Assembly: GCA_963785645.1 (NCBI GenBank)
Contig: CAWAWG010000014.1
Coordinates: forward strand, 186,001-250,000
Direction of reading: 5' to 3'
Length of the DNA stretch: 64,000 nucleotides
Origin: Trebonia sp963785645
GTDB lineage: Bacteria > Actinomycetota > Actinomycetes > Streptosporangiales > Streptosporangiaceae
Translations under genes and position numbers: made by a program
Shown here: positions 47,767 through 56,541 of the stretch, piece by piece
How positions within the stretch are numbered: position 1 is the stretch's first letter
How the letters are laid out: each line of letters starts with the position of its first letter
Notes under the pieces: generated by a model
Database searches by the model: none
What the model was told of the DNA's origin: nothing
What the model saw: only the letters and a program-made list of their open reading frames with translations

Positions 47767-48570
47767 ATGACAGTCCCCGAGGATGAGGGCGAGCGCGGCA
47801 GCCGGCGCGGCCCGCCGGGACGCGCTGTGTCCGGGGGCACGCGGTCCGGCGGGCGGGGCGGGCTGACTGTGCGGGACGCCGACGCACTGATCTTCGCCGC
47901 CGACATGTACGGCATCCAACTCGACCAGCTCGCATTGCTGACGAGGGGCGAGCGGGCCGCCCGCGCAGCGGCAGCCCGGTGGCGTGAGCTCGGGTACGCG
48001 GAAACCGCACGGCTCGGCCCCGGCCCCGCCTGGCTCTGGGTGACCAAGTCCGGGCTCACCGCCTGCGGGCTCAGCTACTCCCCGGCGCGGCCCGCGCTGT
48101 CCAGGCTCGCGCACATCAGAGCGGTCGCGGCGACACGGATCGCCCTCGAGGCGACGAGCGGATATCAGCGCGCCGCCGCGTTCTGGCGAAGCGAGCGGCG
48201 GATCAGGACACGGCACGGGGTCGGTGTCCGCCAGCACCTGCCCGACGCCGAGGTGCACTGGCCGGATGGGTCGCCTGCCGACGCACCGGTCGCCTGGGCA
48301 GGCGAATGCTGGGCGGTCGAGGCCGAACTCTCGCCAAAGACGCTGGCGCGGACCGTCGCGATCATGCGGGAAATCCTCACCCGGACCGGAGACTACGGCC
48401 GTCCGGCCGCGGAAGCCTCGGTTCCCGGTCATCCGGCCCGTCACGCCCGCGCGCTTTACCTGTGCTCACCCGCCGCGATCGGCACCGTCCGGCGGGCCCG
48501 CGAGTCGCTCGGCCCGCTTGGCCCGCGCATCGAGGTCCGCAACCTCCCGTCCGGCGCCCAGCTCCCGTAG
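47767..48570 (+). CDS. Replication-relaxation family protein
   Basis: 267 residues. A Gly/Arg-rich tail of ~35 residues precedes a winged helix (TVRDADALIFAADMYGIQLDQLALLTRGERAARAAAARWRELGYAETARLGPGPAWLWVTKSGL) and a second part with HIRAVAATRIALEATSGY and ECWAVEAELSPKTLARTVAIMREIL. These are the marks of replication-relaxation proteins of actinobacterial plasmids and integrative elements. First of three adjacent genes (with the ATPase and J protein) that form a mobile-element-like module. Confidence 0.8.
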   Translation: MTVPEDEGERGSRRGPPGRAVSGGTRSGGRGGLTVRDADALIFAADMYGIQLDQLALLTRGERAARAAAARWRELGYAETARLGPGPAWLWVTKSGLTACGLSYSPARPALSRLAHIRAVAATRIALEATSGYQRAAAFWRSERRIRTRHGVGVRQHLPDAEVHWPDGSPADAPVAWAGECWAVEAELSPKTLARTVAIMREILTRTGDYGRPAAEASVPGHPARHARALYLCSPAAIGTVRRARESLGPLGPRIEVRNLPSGAQLP

Positions 48571-48588
48571 CGACCAGCTCCCACCAAT

Positions 48589-48608
48589 CCGATTTCATGA
48601 AATATCCG
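48589..48608. repeat. Copy 1 of a 20-bp dispersed repeat
   Basis: CCGATTTCATGAAATATCCG, built around TTTCATGAAA. The identical 20 bases occur at 55937-55956, also outside genes. Confidence 0.7.
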
Positions 48609-48725
48609 GCATGTCGCGGACAGCCAGGATCCGGAATAGCCGACGTAAGCAGACCGTAAGCGATTAGCTACGCGCTTGCGCGGCGGGGTGTGGTGGAGTG
48701 AGCGGGTGACGGAGCGGGATCTGTC

Positions 48726-50900
48726 GTGAACCGGCACCGTGCCGCTGAGGTACGGCGCCCGGTGCGGGCAGCCGCGGGGCGCGGGATCTTCTGGCTGGCG
48801 CGGGTCGCCGCCCTTATCGCGGTGGCGGGGGCACTCGCGCCGGTCACCCTGGTCGCGGCCGGCGCGTTCACCGTCGCCTGGTGGCAAGGAGCACCGCCTC
48901 GGCGCATCTACCGGGCCGGCTGGTGGTGCCTGCCGATGGTCGCGGCCTGGCTGATCGCGGTCGCCGCCTGGCCGGTGAGCGTCACCGGAGGTGCCGCCGC
49001 GGCCGGACGAGGACGCGGACCGCGGGCCGCCTGCGCTTGCCCGGCCGGGACGGGAGCGGGCGCGTGGTGGTTCCGGGCCGTGGCCGCGCCTTTCCGTGCG
49101 TGGGATGCGATGTGGCGGCTCATCGAGCACGGTCACCTGCTCGCCGCGGCCGTCGCGGCCGCGCCGCCCGCCGTCCCGCTCGGGATCTTCGCCGGCGGGG
49201 CCTGCTGGGCGTACCGGAGGTTCCGGATGCGGAGCGGCGCCGGCGGCCTCACCCCGGAGGCACCCGGTGTCTTCGACGCCAGGCAGTGGCGGCATCAGGT
49301 GCGGACCGCGCAGGGGCTGATCGCCGCGCCCGGGTCGCTGCCGCTGCTCTCGCGCGGCGGCGACGTGGTGGTCGGGGCGACCATCCGCACGGCCGGTCCC
49401 GGTTCCGGCGGACACGGGACTGGTCGACACGGGGCTGGCCGACACGGGACCGACCGTGCCGCTTGCATCCCCTACGAAGGGCTGCGCGCGCACCAGGTGG
49501 TCATCGGGTCGACCGGGACGGGAAAGACCACCCTGCTGCTGCGGTTGTGGGCCGGGTTCATGGCGGCCGGCCTGCGCCGGTACGCCGCCGCCGGCGGGAG
49601 GCGGCCGCTGCTCGTCGTGCTCGACTGCAAGGGCGGCGCGTCCTCGCGCAAGGTCGCCGACCGGACCAGGCGGGTGCTGCGGGACGCGGGTGCCCGGTCG
49701 ACCGCGATCTGGCCGGACGAGGCGTCGCTCTCGCTGTGGACGCTGCCGCCCGACCGGCTGGTGACCACGCTGCTCGACCTGATCGAGCACGGCACCGGCG
49801 GTGCCGCCTATTACACCGACGTCATGGAAGCGCTTGTCGCCCTGGCCGTCTGCGCGCCCTGCGGAGCGCCGGCGAACTCGGCCGACTTCCTGGCCCGGTT
49901 GGACGCCGACTGGCTGGCCGCCGTATACGGAGCCAATGGCGACGGGGAGGCAGTAGCCACCATTCGTTCGGGGAAAAGAGCTTTCGAAGACGTGAAGCTG
50001 CGGTTCCGCGCGCTGTGGCGGCGGCTCGGCGCGGGACTCGACGGCGGCTCCTCGTTCACGGACGCCGATGCGTGGTACTGCGTGCTCGAGGGCACCGCCG
50101 AGGCCTCGGTGGCGGAGGCCCAGGCCCGGGCACTGACCGACCTGCTCACCTTCCAGGCGCTGCGCGGGGACCGGGAGATCCTGCTGTGCGTGGACGAGTT
50201 CTCCGCGGTATCGCGGCGGCTGCCGATCTGGCGGCTGTACGAGCGGGCGCGGGCGCTCGGGCTCGCCGTTCAGGTATCGGCGCAGTCGTGGGAGGGCCTG
50301 GCCGGATCGGAGGACGAGCGGCAGCGGGTGGCCGCGACCGCGGAGGGCGGGATCTGGCTGCTGCGCACGCCGAGGCCGTCGCCGGTGGCGGAACTGGCCG
50401 GCACCATGCCGTCGGTAGATACTTCGCGGCGGTACTCCGGCGCGGGCGCCTGGGGCGACGACGGGATGTCGCGTACCCGGCGCTCTCCGATCCTCGACGG
50501 TGATCTGGTACGGCGGCTCGACGTGGGGCAGGTCTGCTACGTGTACCGGGGCGGGGTGACGTTCCTTCAGATCAAGCGGCTGACCGGGCAGCAGCCCGCA
50601 ATCGGGCAGGGGGTTGCCGCGGTGACGACTGTCGACGGGGCGCCCTGGGCGGTTCCGGCCGGCTTCGGCCCGGCGCCCGAATCATCGACAATGCCGCTGC
50701 CCGTCATCGGGGCGGGGCCCGGCCCGACGACGGGGCCTGCTTCCCCGCCGCATTCGGTACCGCCCTGGGAAGCCATCGGGCAGCGGCCGGGCTCGGGGCC
50801 GGGCTCGGGGCCGGGCTGGGCGGCATGGCCGGTGCCGGGGCCGACGCTGCCCGACGTCAGCGAGGTACTCGACGAGGCATTCGGCGAACGGCATGAGTAG
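48726..50900 (+). CDS. Conjugation-type DNA-transfer ATPase (TraG/VirD4- or FtsK-like)
   Basis: 724 residues. An N-terminal membrane region has two or three helices (LIAVAGALAPVTLVAAGAFTVAWW, MVAAWLIAVAAWPV, LLAAAVAAAPPAVPLGIFAGG). Then comes the ATPase: Walker A VIGSTGTGKTTLLLRLWAG, VVLDCKGG, Walker B REILLCVDEFSAV, QVSAQSWEGLAGS. The C-terminal ~120 residues are a Pro/Gly-rich tail with repeats of GSGPG. Such ATPases move DNA across the membrane during conjugation. No relaxase or integrase sits beside it, so the element is either partial or its other genes lie elsewhere. Confidence 0.85.
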   Translation: MNRHRAAEVRRPVRAAAGRGIFWLARVAALIAVAGALAPVTLVAAGAFTVAWWQGAPPRRIYRAGWWCLPMVAAWLIAVAAWPVSVTGGAAAAGRGRGPRAACACPAGTGAGAWWFRAVAAPFRAWDAMWRLIEHGHLLAAAVAAAPPAVPLGIFAGGACWAYRRFRMRSGAGGLTPEAPGVFDARQWRHQVRTAQGLIAAPGSLPLLSRGGDVVVGATIRTAGPGSGGHGTGRHGAGRHGTDRAACIPYEGLRAHQVVIGSTGTGKTTLLLRLWAGFMAAGLRRYAAAGGRRPLLVVLDCKGGASSRKVADRTRRVLRDAGARSTAIWPDEASLSLWTLPPDRLVTTLLDLIEHGTGGAAYYTDVMEALVALAVCAPCGAPANSADFLARLDADWLAAVYGANGDGEAVATIRSGKRAFEDVKLRFRALWRRLGAGLDGGSSFTDADAWYCVLEGTAEASVAEAQARALTDLLTFQALRGDREILLCVDEFSAVSRRLPIWRLYERARALGLAVQVSAQSWEGLAGSEDERQRVAATAEGGIWLLRTPRPSPVAELAGTMPSVDTSRRYSGAGAWGDDGMSRTRRSPILDGDLVRRLDVGQVCYVYRGGVTFLQIKRLTGQQPAIGQGVAAVTTVDGAPWAVPAGFGPAPESSTMPLPVIGAGPGPTTGPASPPHSVPPWEAIGQRPGSGPGSGPGWAAWPVPGPTLPDVSEVLDEAFGERHE

Positions 50901-50984
50901 GCCGGCGGAGCGCATGAACGGGCCAGCGGTGCGGCGGGGACGGTGGGGACGGCGGCAGGCGGGACGCCGGGAGGAGGCGCGGGC

Positions 50985-51479
50985 ATGAAGGATGACCCGT
51001 TCGCGGCCCTTGGGCTGCCGGCCCGGGCCGGGCTGTCGGATGAGGACGTGCGGGCGGCATGGAAGCGGATCGCGGCGGCGACGCACCCTGACCGGGATGA
51101 CGGCGGCGATCCGGCCCGGTTCGGTGCGGCGGCGGCCGCCTATGACACGCTCCGGACGTCCTTCGGACGGGGCGAGGCGCTGGCCGACCTCGGACTGGCC
51201 GGGCCGGCGCCGCGTGCCTCGCACCGAGCCGCGCGGCGCCGGCCACTGCTCGGGGCACGGCCCGCGCACGGCATTGGCGCGGGCATGCGCGGGCGGGGCA
51301 GGCGGGTCGCGCTGCGTGCTGTGGTCAGCGCTTGCGCGATGGCCGCGGCCGTGCTGGCGGTCGGATGGACGCCGGCCACCGTTGGGCTGCTCGCCGGGGC
51401 AATCACCTGGCTGGCCGTGACCGGCCGGGCTGACCTGCGGGAGCGCGGCAGATCAGCGCGGCCGGGCCAGAACTATTGA
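50985..51479 (+). CDS. J-domain (DnaJ-like) membrane protein
   Basis: 164 residues from ATG 50985 behind GGAGGAGG. MKDDPFAALGLPARAGLSDEDVRAAWKRIAAATHPDRDDGGD is a J domain with the HPD motif that activates DnaK-type chaperones. An Arg-rich linker leads to two hydrophobic helices (AVVSACAMAAAVLAVGW, TVGLLAGAITWLAV). It probably recruits DnaK to the membrane-bound ATPase encoded upstream. Confidence 0.85.
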   Translation: MKDDPFAALGLPARAGLSDEDVRAAWKRIAAATHPDRDDGGDPARFGAAAAAYDTLRTSFGRGEALADLGLAGPAPRASHRAARRRPLLGARPAHGIGAGMRGRGRRVALRAVVSACAMAAAVLAVGWTPATVGLLAGAITWLAVTGRADLRERGRSARPGQNY

Positions 51480-51486
51480 TGAGGGG

Positions 51487-52404
51487 TTATTCGGGGGACG
51501 GGCCGGTGGCGACGAGGCGGGCGGGGTCGGTGATCCAGTTCGACCAGGAGCCGACGTAGAGGGCGGCGGGGATGCCCGCCAGGGTAAGGGCGAGGACCTC
51601 GTGGGCCGCGGTGACGCCGGAGCCGCAGTAGGCGGCCACGAGGCGGCCGTCGGCGGCACCGAGGGCGGTGAAGCGGGCCGCCAGGTCGCCGGCGGCCGGA
51701 AGGTGCCGTCCTGGTTCACGTTATCGGCCGTCGGGGCGCTGACCGCGCCGGGGATATGGCCCGCGACCGGGTCCACGTGCTCCGCGTCGCCCCGGTAGCG
51801 CTCGCCCGCGCGCGCGTCGAGCAGCACGCCGTCGCGGGCGACCGCCGCGGCGGAGTCCGCGTCGAGCAGGCCAAGCTGGCCGGGGCGGGCGGTGAAGCGG
51901 CCGGGCACGCCGGCCGGCCGCTCCTGGTCCGCGGGCAGGACCGGGTACGCCGGCCGCCGTCCAGGCGCGGAAACCGCCGTCGAGCACCCGGACCGACGAG
52001 TGGCCGAAGTAGCGCAGCAGCCACCAGGCGCGGGCCGCCGCGGTGGAGTCGGCGTCGTCGTAGACGACCACCGGCCGGCCGTCGCGCACGCCGGCCCGTT
52101 GCATGGCCGACTCGAAGTCGGCGGCGGCGGGCAGCGGATGGCGGCCGCCTCCGCCCGGCGGAGCAGCCAGGTCCCGGTCCAGGTCGACAAACCTGGCACC
52201 GGGGATGTGCCCGCCGTCATAGAGTTCGCGGCCCGGGGGTCCGCCCAGCCGCCAGCGCACGTCGAGCAGCGCCGGGCGGTCCAGGGCGGCGAACTGTTCC
52301 TCATCTCGCGCAGGGTGGGGGCGGAGCCGTTCTCCGGCGCCGATGGCAAGCAAGCCGGCCAGCTCCGGCGCGGTGATGAGAATGTCAGCAGACTGTTCGG
52401 TCAC
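51487..52404 (-). CDS. Thiosulfate sulfurtransferase, two rhodanese domains (frame breaks near 51,965 and 51,695)
   Basis: ATG 52404. First rhodanese domain: LLDVRWRLGGPPGRELYDGGHIPGARFVDLD, ending VLDGGFRAWTAAG. After a net +1 shift the second domain continues AYPVLPADQERPAGVPGRF, GVLLDARAGERYRG, HIPGAVSAPTADNVN. After another shift it gives LAARFTALGAADGRLVAAYCGSGVTAAHEVLALTLAG with the catalytic Cys (YCGSGVTA). The stop TAA is at 51487. The corrected protein has about 305 residues, the normal size for SseA-type enzymes that move sulphur from thiosulfate or mercaptopyruvate to acceptors. Confidence 0.88.
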
Positions 52405-52512
52405 CGGCTCAGTATGACTGACGCCGCCGACGAGAGATGACCCCGCCGGCGGGCACCGGCGGGGTCGCTGCTACTGCCATCGCGGCGGGCGCCTGCTCCC
52501 GCGCGGCCTGGG

Positions 52513-53673
52513 TCAGCGGACGGCGGTGGCCAGCAGCGGGACCAGCTGTTCGGTCGGTGTCAGCGAGCCGTGCATGCCGATCAGGGAAGATTCGAGCGGC
52601 TCGGCCTTGGTGGCGACGACCGCCCACGTGCCGACGCACGCGGCGACCACGTCGCCGATGCGGGCGGCCCTGGCCTCACTGACCGGGGCATCGACCGGCC
52701 CGAACAAGCCGTCCTTGACGGCCTCCTCGCGGGTCATCACCCATGCGCGCTCACCGAGCGCTTCCCGCCAGATGGCGAGCACGTCGTCGGCGGCACCGGG
52801 CTGGGCGTACACGTGCCTCATCCGTGGCTCGCCGCCAAGCAACGCCACGCCGTCCCGCAGCGGCGAGCCGTCCGCGTCCGCGTCTATCCGGTCGTCGGAC
52901 CCGACGTTCACCATGCCGTGGTCCGCCGTCACGTACATGACGGAGCCGTACGGCAGCCCCGCGGCGATCTGCTCCGCCAGCTTGTCCACGTGCGCGAGCT
53001 CGTTGACCCAGGCGGGCGACGACACACCGTACTCGTGCCCGCAGCCGTCGAGGAGACCGTGGTACGCGGAAACCAGCACCCGGTCGCCCTCGGCGAGCGC
53101 ATCGACCGTCACCGCGGCCAGAGCACCGAGCGAGTTCGCCGCCCGGTAGTCCGCACCGCGGAGCGTCGCCCTGGTCAGACCGCTGTTCTTGAATGCCCCC
53201 GACGCCACGTGGACCGCGGTCACCCCGTCGGCCGCCGCCCGCTCGTAGATCGTCGGCTGCGGCTGCCAGGCGACCGGGTCGACATCCTTCGGCCAGTGCA
53301 GGCCGTTGAGCAGCCTCCCCTGACCGGGGATCGCCACCTGATAGCCGAGCATGCCGTGCGCCGACGGCGCGAGCCCCGTTCCGAGCGACGCCAGGCTGGT
53401 CACCGTGGTAGAAGGGAACCCCGCGGTCAGCGGCCGGGAGTTGAACGCCAGCTCGGCGAGGAACGGCGCCGCCGCCTGGTGGTCGCGCAGCAGCTCAAGG
53501 CCGAGCCCGTCGACAACGAGCAGGCAGACACGCCCGACCTCGGGCAGGCTGAGGACGTTCGCCGCAGCGTCTCCGGTCAGTGCGGCCAGGACCGAGGCTG
53601 ACAGGTCAGCCAGGCTTGACTCGCCGTAAGAGGGCACGATCGGGCTGGTTCTGGGCTCGCGCGACAAGGTCAT
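52513..53673 (-). CDS. Alkaline-phosphatase-superfamily phosphodiesterase/nucleotide pyrophosphatase
   Basis: 386 residues. CLLVVDGLGLELLRDH gives the first metal-binding Asp, TAGFPSTTVTSLASLGTG the catalytic Thr region, DGCGHEYG and TADHGMVNV the further metal ligands. This is the AlkP-superfamily family that cleaves phosphodiester or pyrophosphate bonds, common in actinobacteria beside DUF5998. Its ATG overlaps the DUF5998 stop (TGATG), so they form one operon. Confidence 0.93.
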   Translation of the reverse strand: MTLSREPRTSPIVPSYGESSLADLSASVLAALTGDAAANVLSLPEVGRVCLLVVDGLGLELLRDHQAAAPFLAELAFNSRPLTAGFPSTTVTSLASLGTGLAPSAHGMLGYQVAIPGQGRLLNGLHWPKDVDPVAWQPQPTIYERAAADGVTAVHVASGAFKNSGLTRATLRGADYRAANSLGALAAVTVDALAEGDRVLVSAYHGLLDGCGHEYGVSSPAWVNELAHVDKLAEQIAAGLPYGSVMYVTADHGMVNVGSDDRIDADADGSPLRDGVALLGGEPRMRHVYAQPGAADDVLAIWREALGERAWVMTREEAVKDGLFGPVDAPVSEARAARIGDVVAACVGTWAVVATKAEPLESSLIGMHGSLTPTEQLVPLLATAVR

Positions 53674-54266
53674 CAGCTCCCGGCGCGTGCGGTCGCGTCG
53701 CTGAGGGCACTCGCGAACTGCAGCACCTGGCGGACCGCGTCCGCGCCGTCCGCGGCCTCGCTGATCCGCAGGGTCAGGTCATCGGCGGTGATAGTGCCCA
53801 GGTACCCGTGGTCGGCCTCGCAGCTCTCGTCGCCGCAGTGCGCCGGCTCAAGCTCCACGTGCGACAGCACGTTCCAGCCGATCGTCAAGATCACCTCGGA
53901 CGGCATCGTCACACGGGGAACATAGGTCGCTGGGTCGGGCACGACCCGGGTCAGGGACACCGACGACACGCGGGAGAACCTGATGGCCTCGGTGGACGTC
54001 TCGGCGCGCGGCCTGCTCTCGGGATCTTCGGCTGGATGCTCGTCGGTGTGCGAGTACACCAGCCGGGTCGGCGTCAGCGCCAGCACGGTCATGTGCCTGC
54101 GGACTTCCATGCCGGGGTCGAATATCGCGTCATGGAGCGCGAAAAACGCGGTGACCGGCTCCGGGCCGAGGGCGCTGGCGACCGCATCGGTCACCAGCCC
54201 CGGGTAGTAGCCACTGCGCTCGATCGCCGCTCGCAGGTCCTCGGTCATGACTCGGGTTTCCGTCAT
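53673..54266 (-). CDS. DUF5998 family protein
   Basis: 197 residues from ATG 54266 behind GGAGGA. RAAIERSGYYPGLVTDAVASALGPEPVTAFFALHDAIFDP, MTVLALTPTRLVYSHTDEH and HCGDESCEADHGYLG are the family landmarks. The CGDxSC-x-DHGY cluster suggests a metal site. Function unknown; genetically tied to the downstream phosphodiesterase. Confidence 0.88.
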   Translation of the reverse strand: MTETRVMTEDLRAAIERSGYYPGLVTDAVASALGPEPVTAFFALHDAIFDPGMEVRRHMTVLALTPTRLVYSHTDEHPAEDPESRPRAETSTEAIRFSRVSSVSLTRVVPDPATYVPRVTMPSEVILTIGWNVLSHVELEPAHCGDESCEADHGYLGTITADDLTLRISEAADGADAVRQVLQFASALSDATARAGS

Positions 54267-54330
54267 TCCTCCATCCTGCCTTGTCCGGAGGCGTGCTTCA
54301 CCCCTGAGGTGGCCGAAATGCTCCGCAGGC

Positions 54331-54864
54331 CTAGTCGCCGGAACGGTCAAATGCGGCGATATCCCGCGATACGGGCTCACCGGTCCCCGGGAGCCCCCGG
54401 TCGGGTTCGTCGATCCGCCCCGGGTCGGCGCCGAGTTCACGCAGCAACTCGTCGACCTCCGAGGCGTTGTACCTCAGTTTTCGTGGCCGCTTCATCTTAA
54501 GCCGCCGCTCTTCCTTAGGCTCCTCGACCTCAAGCGCGGCGGCACCCGGGGCGGGCTTCGGCTTGCGCGGCTTGGTGCTGCCGGCCGCGCCGCCCCGTCC
54601 CCGGTAGATGAGCAGGCCGTTGACCGGGTCGGGCACCCCGTCGAGGGCGGCGCGCACCACGGGCAGGGCCCGGAACGACTCCCACTCCGTGTCGCTGGGG
54701 AAGAGAACCTCAAAGATCACGCCGTACTCGGTGTCGTGCCACTCGTAGTAGACCGCGCCGTTGGTAATCGCCGCCTCGGTGAGCTCGTCTTCGTAGGCGT
54801 ACCGCCATCCGCTGGCGGGGAGCTTGTCGCCCGAGAAGACCTCGATGGACCACCATTCAGCCAT
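54331..54864 (-). CDS. Conserved protein of unknown function
   Basis: 177 residues. A well-formed N-terminal domain (~1-100) begins AEWWSIEVFSGDKLPASGWRYAYEDELTEAAITNGAVYYEWHDTEYGVIFEVLF. It is followed by a basic KPRKPKPAPG linker and an acidic tail. I have seen similar proteins in actinobacteria but know no function. Separate from the DUF5998 operon by 64 bp, same direction. Confidence 0.75.
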   Translation of the reverse strand: MAEWWSIEVFSGDKLPASGWRYAYEDELTEAAITNGAVYYEWHDTEYGVIFEVLFPSDTEWESFRALPVVRAALDGVPDPVNGLLIYRGRGGAAGSTKPRKPKPAPGAAALEVEEPKEERRLKMKRPRKLRYNASEVDELLRELGADPGRIDEPDRGLPGTGEPVSRDIAAFDRSGD

Positions 54865-55074
54865 ATTTGCCGCCGCCCATATGCGCCACGTCGCGAATGT
54901 GCCTTGACACGATACTACGTCTTTCCGGCCGCTTCAGGAAATGTCAATGCCGCACATCGCAGACACCTCTGGCCACAAAGTACAAACCGTTAAATATTCG
55001 GAACGGAAAGTGGTGATGCTCTTCACAGTCTGACACTGTTTGCAGTGGTACGCGATCGCCGATACGGTCACGGC

Positions 55075-55797
55075 ATGGCGCCAGACGGACGACGACACGT
55101 GATCGCGATCGGGGGCGGCATGCTCATGCCCCGCGAAGCGATTCCCTTTCACGTTGAGTACGCGATCAAGCTGAGCGGCAAGGCCGCGCCCCGGCTGTGC
55201 GTGCTGAACCAGGCCGTCGGCGACGACCCTGCTTACTACCTCCGGTTTTACGACCGTCTGGCGAACTCGCCGGCCGAGGTCCGCCACCTGTCGCTGTTCC
55301 CGATGCCGAACGTCGAAGATCCCGAGGACTTCCTCCTGTCACAGGACATCATCTTCGTCGGCGGCGGTTCCGTGGCCAACATGGTCGCCGTGTGGCGGGT
55401 GCACGGGATCGACCAGATCCTGCGCAAGGCATGGCACGCGGGCATCGTGCTGGCCGGCTCGTCGGCCGGCGGCATCTGCTGGTTCGAGGGCGGGACCACG
55501 GACTCCTTCGGCGCCAGGCTGCGCCCGTACACCGACGGCCTGGGGATGCTGGCGGGAAGCTTCTGCCCCCATTACAACTCCGAACCGGAGCGCCGCCCGC
55601 TCTACCAGCGCCTCGTCGCCGAGGGCACCCTCCCCGGCGGCCTGGCCTGCGACGACGGCGTTGGCGCGCATTACATCGACGACTCGCTGGCCGGGATGAT
55701 CTCCGACCACCCTCACGGCGACGCCTTCCGCGTCGACCCGGACGGCGCCGGCGGCTTCACCGAGACCCAGCTCCCGGTCCGCTTCCTCGGCGCCTAG
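55075..55797 (+). CDS. Peptidase E-like (S51, class I GAT-like) protein
   Basis: 241 residues from ATG 55075. HVIAIGGGMLMPRE start, IIFVGGGSVANMVAVWR, and the nucleophile Ser in VLAGSSAGGICWFEGG. The family cleaves short peptides with N-terminal Asp (cyanophycinase/dipeptidase E group). Size and the G-S-S-A-G-G elbow are normal. A textbook terminator follows. Confidence 0.9.
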   Translation: MAPDGRRHVIAIGGGMLMPREAIPFHVEYAIKLSGKAAPRLCVLNQAVGDDPAYYLRFYDRLANSPAEVRHLSLFPMPNVEDPEDFLLSQDIIFVGGGSVANMVAVWRVHGIDQILRKAWHAGIVLAGSSAGGICWFEGGTTDSFGARLRPYTDGLGMLAGSFCPHYNSEPERRPLYQRLVAEGTLPGGLACDDGVGAHYIDDSLAGMISDHPHGDAFRVDPDGAGGFTETQLPVRFLGA

Positions 55798-55862
55798 CCG
55801 GGAGCACCGGTCAGGCGCGCCGCGCTTCTTGCTGTTATCAGGCCGCCTAGGCCGGGTCGCGG

Positions 55863-55916
55863 AGATAGTGGATGGCTGTACACGCAATAGGACGTCCAGC
55901 CATCCACTATCTTTTT
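55863..55916 (+). terminator. Rho-independent terminator of the peptidase E gene
   Basis: 16-bp perfect stem (arm AGATAGTGGATGGCTG), 18-nt loop, then TTTTT directly after the stem. The clearest intrinsic terminator in the window. Confidence 0.92.
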
Positions 55917-55936
55917 CGAGTTCCTTTAGCTTCCCG

Positions 55937-55956
55937 CCGATTTCATGAAATATCCG
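55937..55956. repeat. Copy 2 of the 20-bp dispersed repeat
   Basis: Same 20 bases as at 48589-48608, directly followed by a perfect hairpin (55955-55993). Confidence 0.7.
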
Positions 55957-55993
55957 AAATTTCCGGGCGCGGGTTTTGCGCCCGGAAATTTCG
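55955..55993. repeat. Perfect hairpin with 16-bp stem
   Basis: CGAAATTTCCGGGCGC, loop GGGTTTT, then the exact complement. It follows the dispersed repeat and lies 39 bp beyond the terminator, in about 340 bp of spacer without a gene. It may be part of a repeat element or an RNA structure. Confidence 0.7.
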
Positions 55994-56334
55994 CGAGGCG
56001 GCTGAGCGGCCAGAGACTCGTTCCGCCGTGGAGACTGCCCTGGACGGCTTAGCGGCAGCACTGGCGGAGTAACGGGCGGGGACGGGTTTTGGTTTTGCCT
56101 CGCGATCGTGCGGAGCGGGGTGCCGGGGGTGAGGCCGCAGGGCTTCGGGGCGGCCGATTGGGTTTGATCGGACGCCTCGACTCGCGCGCGGTCTCACGCC
56201 TCGCCCCGCTCCGAACGGTCATGGGGCGCGATAATCGAAGCACGAACCCGTTCGGACTACTTCTTTGAGTTCGCCTTGCCCTTGAATTTGACTCTTGGTC
56301 ATGGTCTTGAGGTTTGAGATTCCGGACTCATGTT

Positions 56335-56541
56335 CTACTTGCGGAAGCCGGTGGCGCGGTGCAGGGACCAGGCTAGGGCGGCGAAGGCGACGACCGGGAG
56401 GAGCCACCACGCGTTCACCTTAGCCACATGGGTCAGGACCGCGGTGAGGGCGAGGCCGATCACCACGAGGGCGGCGACGTGCCAGTCGTCGCCGACGATG
56501 AAGTCGTACCAGAACGCGCCGAACGCCTTCAATTGCCTCAT
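56335..56541 (-). CDS. Small two-helix membrane protein
   Basis: 68 residues: MRQLKAFGAFWYDFIVGDDWHVAALVVIGLALTAVL then a second helix VNAWWLLPVVAFAALAWSL and a basic end. Its ATG overlaps the stop of the upstream membrane-protein gene (ATGA), so it is translated with it and is probably a subunit or stabiliser of that protein. The remaining 56,000-56,330 contains no recognisable gene. Confidence 0.7.
   Translation of the reverse strand: MRQLKAFGAFWYDFIVGDDWHVAALVVIGLALTAVLTHVAKVNAWWLLPVVAFAALAWSLHRATGFRK

Noticed and set aside
48881..50503. A 540-codon frame overlapping the conjugation ATPase
   Set aside because: Same strand, different frame; no Walker motifs and Arg-rich throughout, while the 724-codon frame carries all ATPase motifs.
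55798..56070. Reading frames through the hairpins after peptidase E
   Set aside because: They traverse perfect inverted repeats and a terminator, so the frames are by-products of repeat structure.
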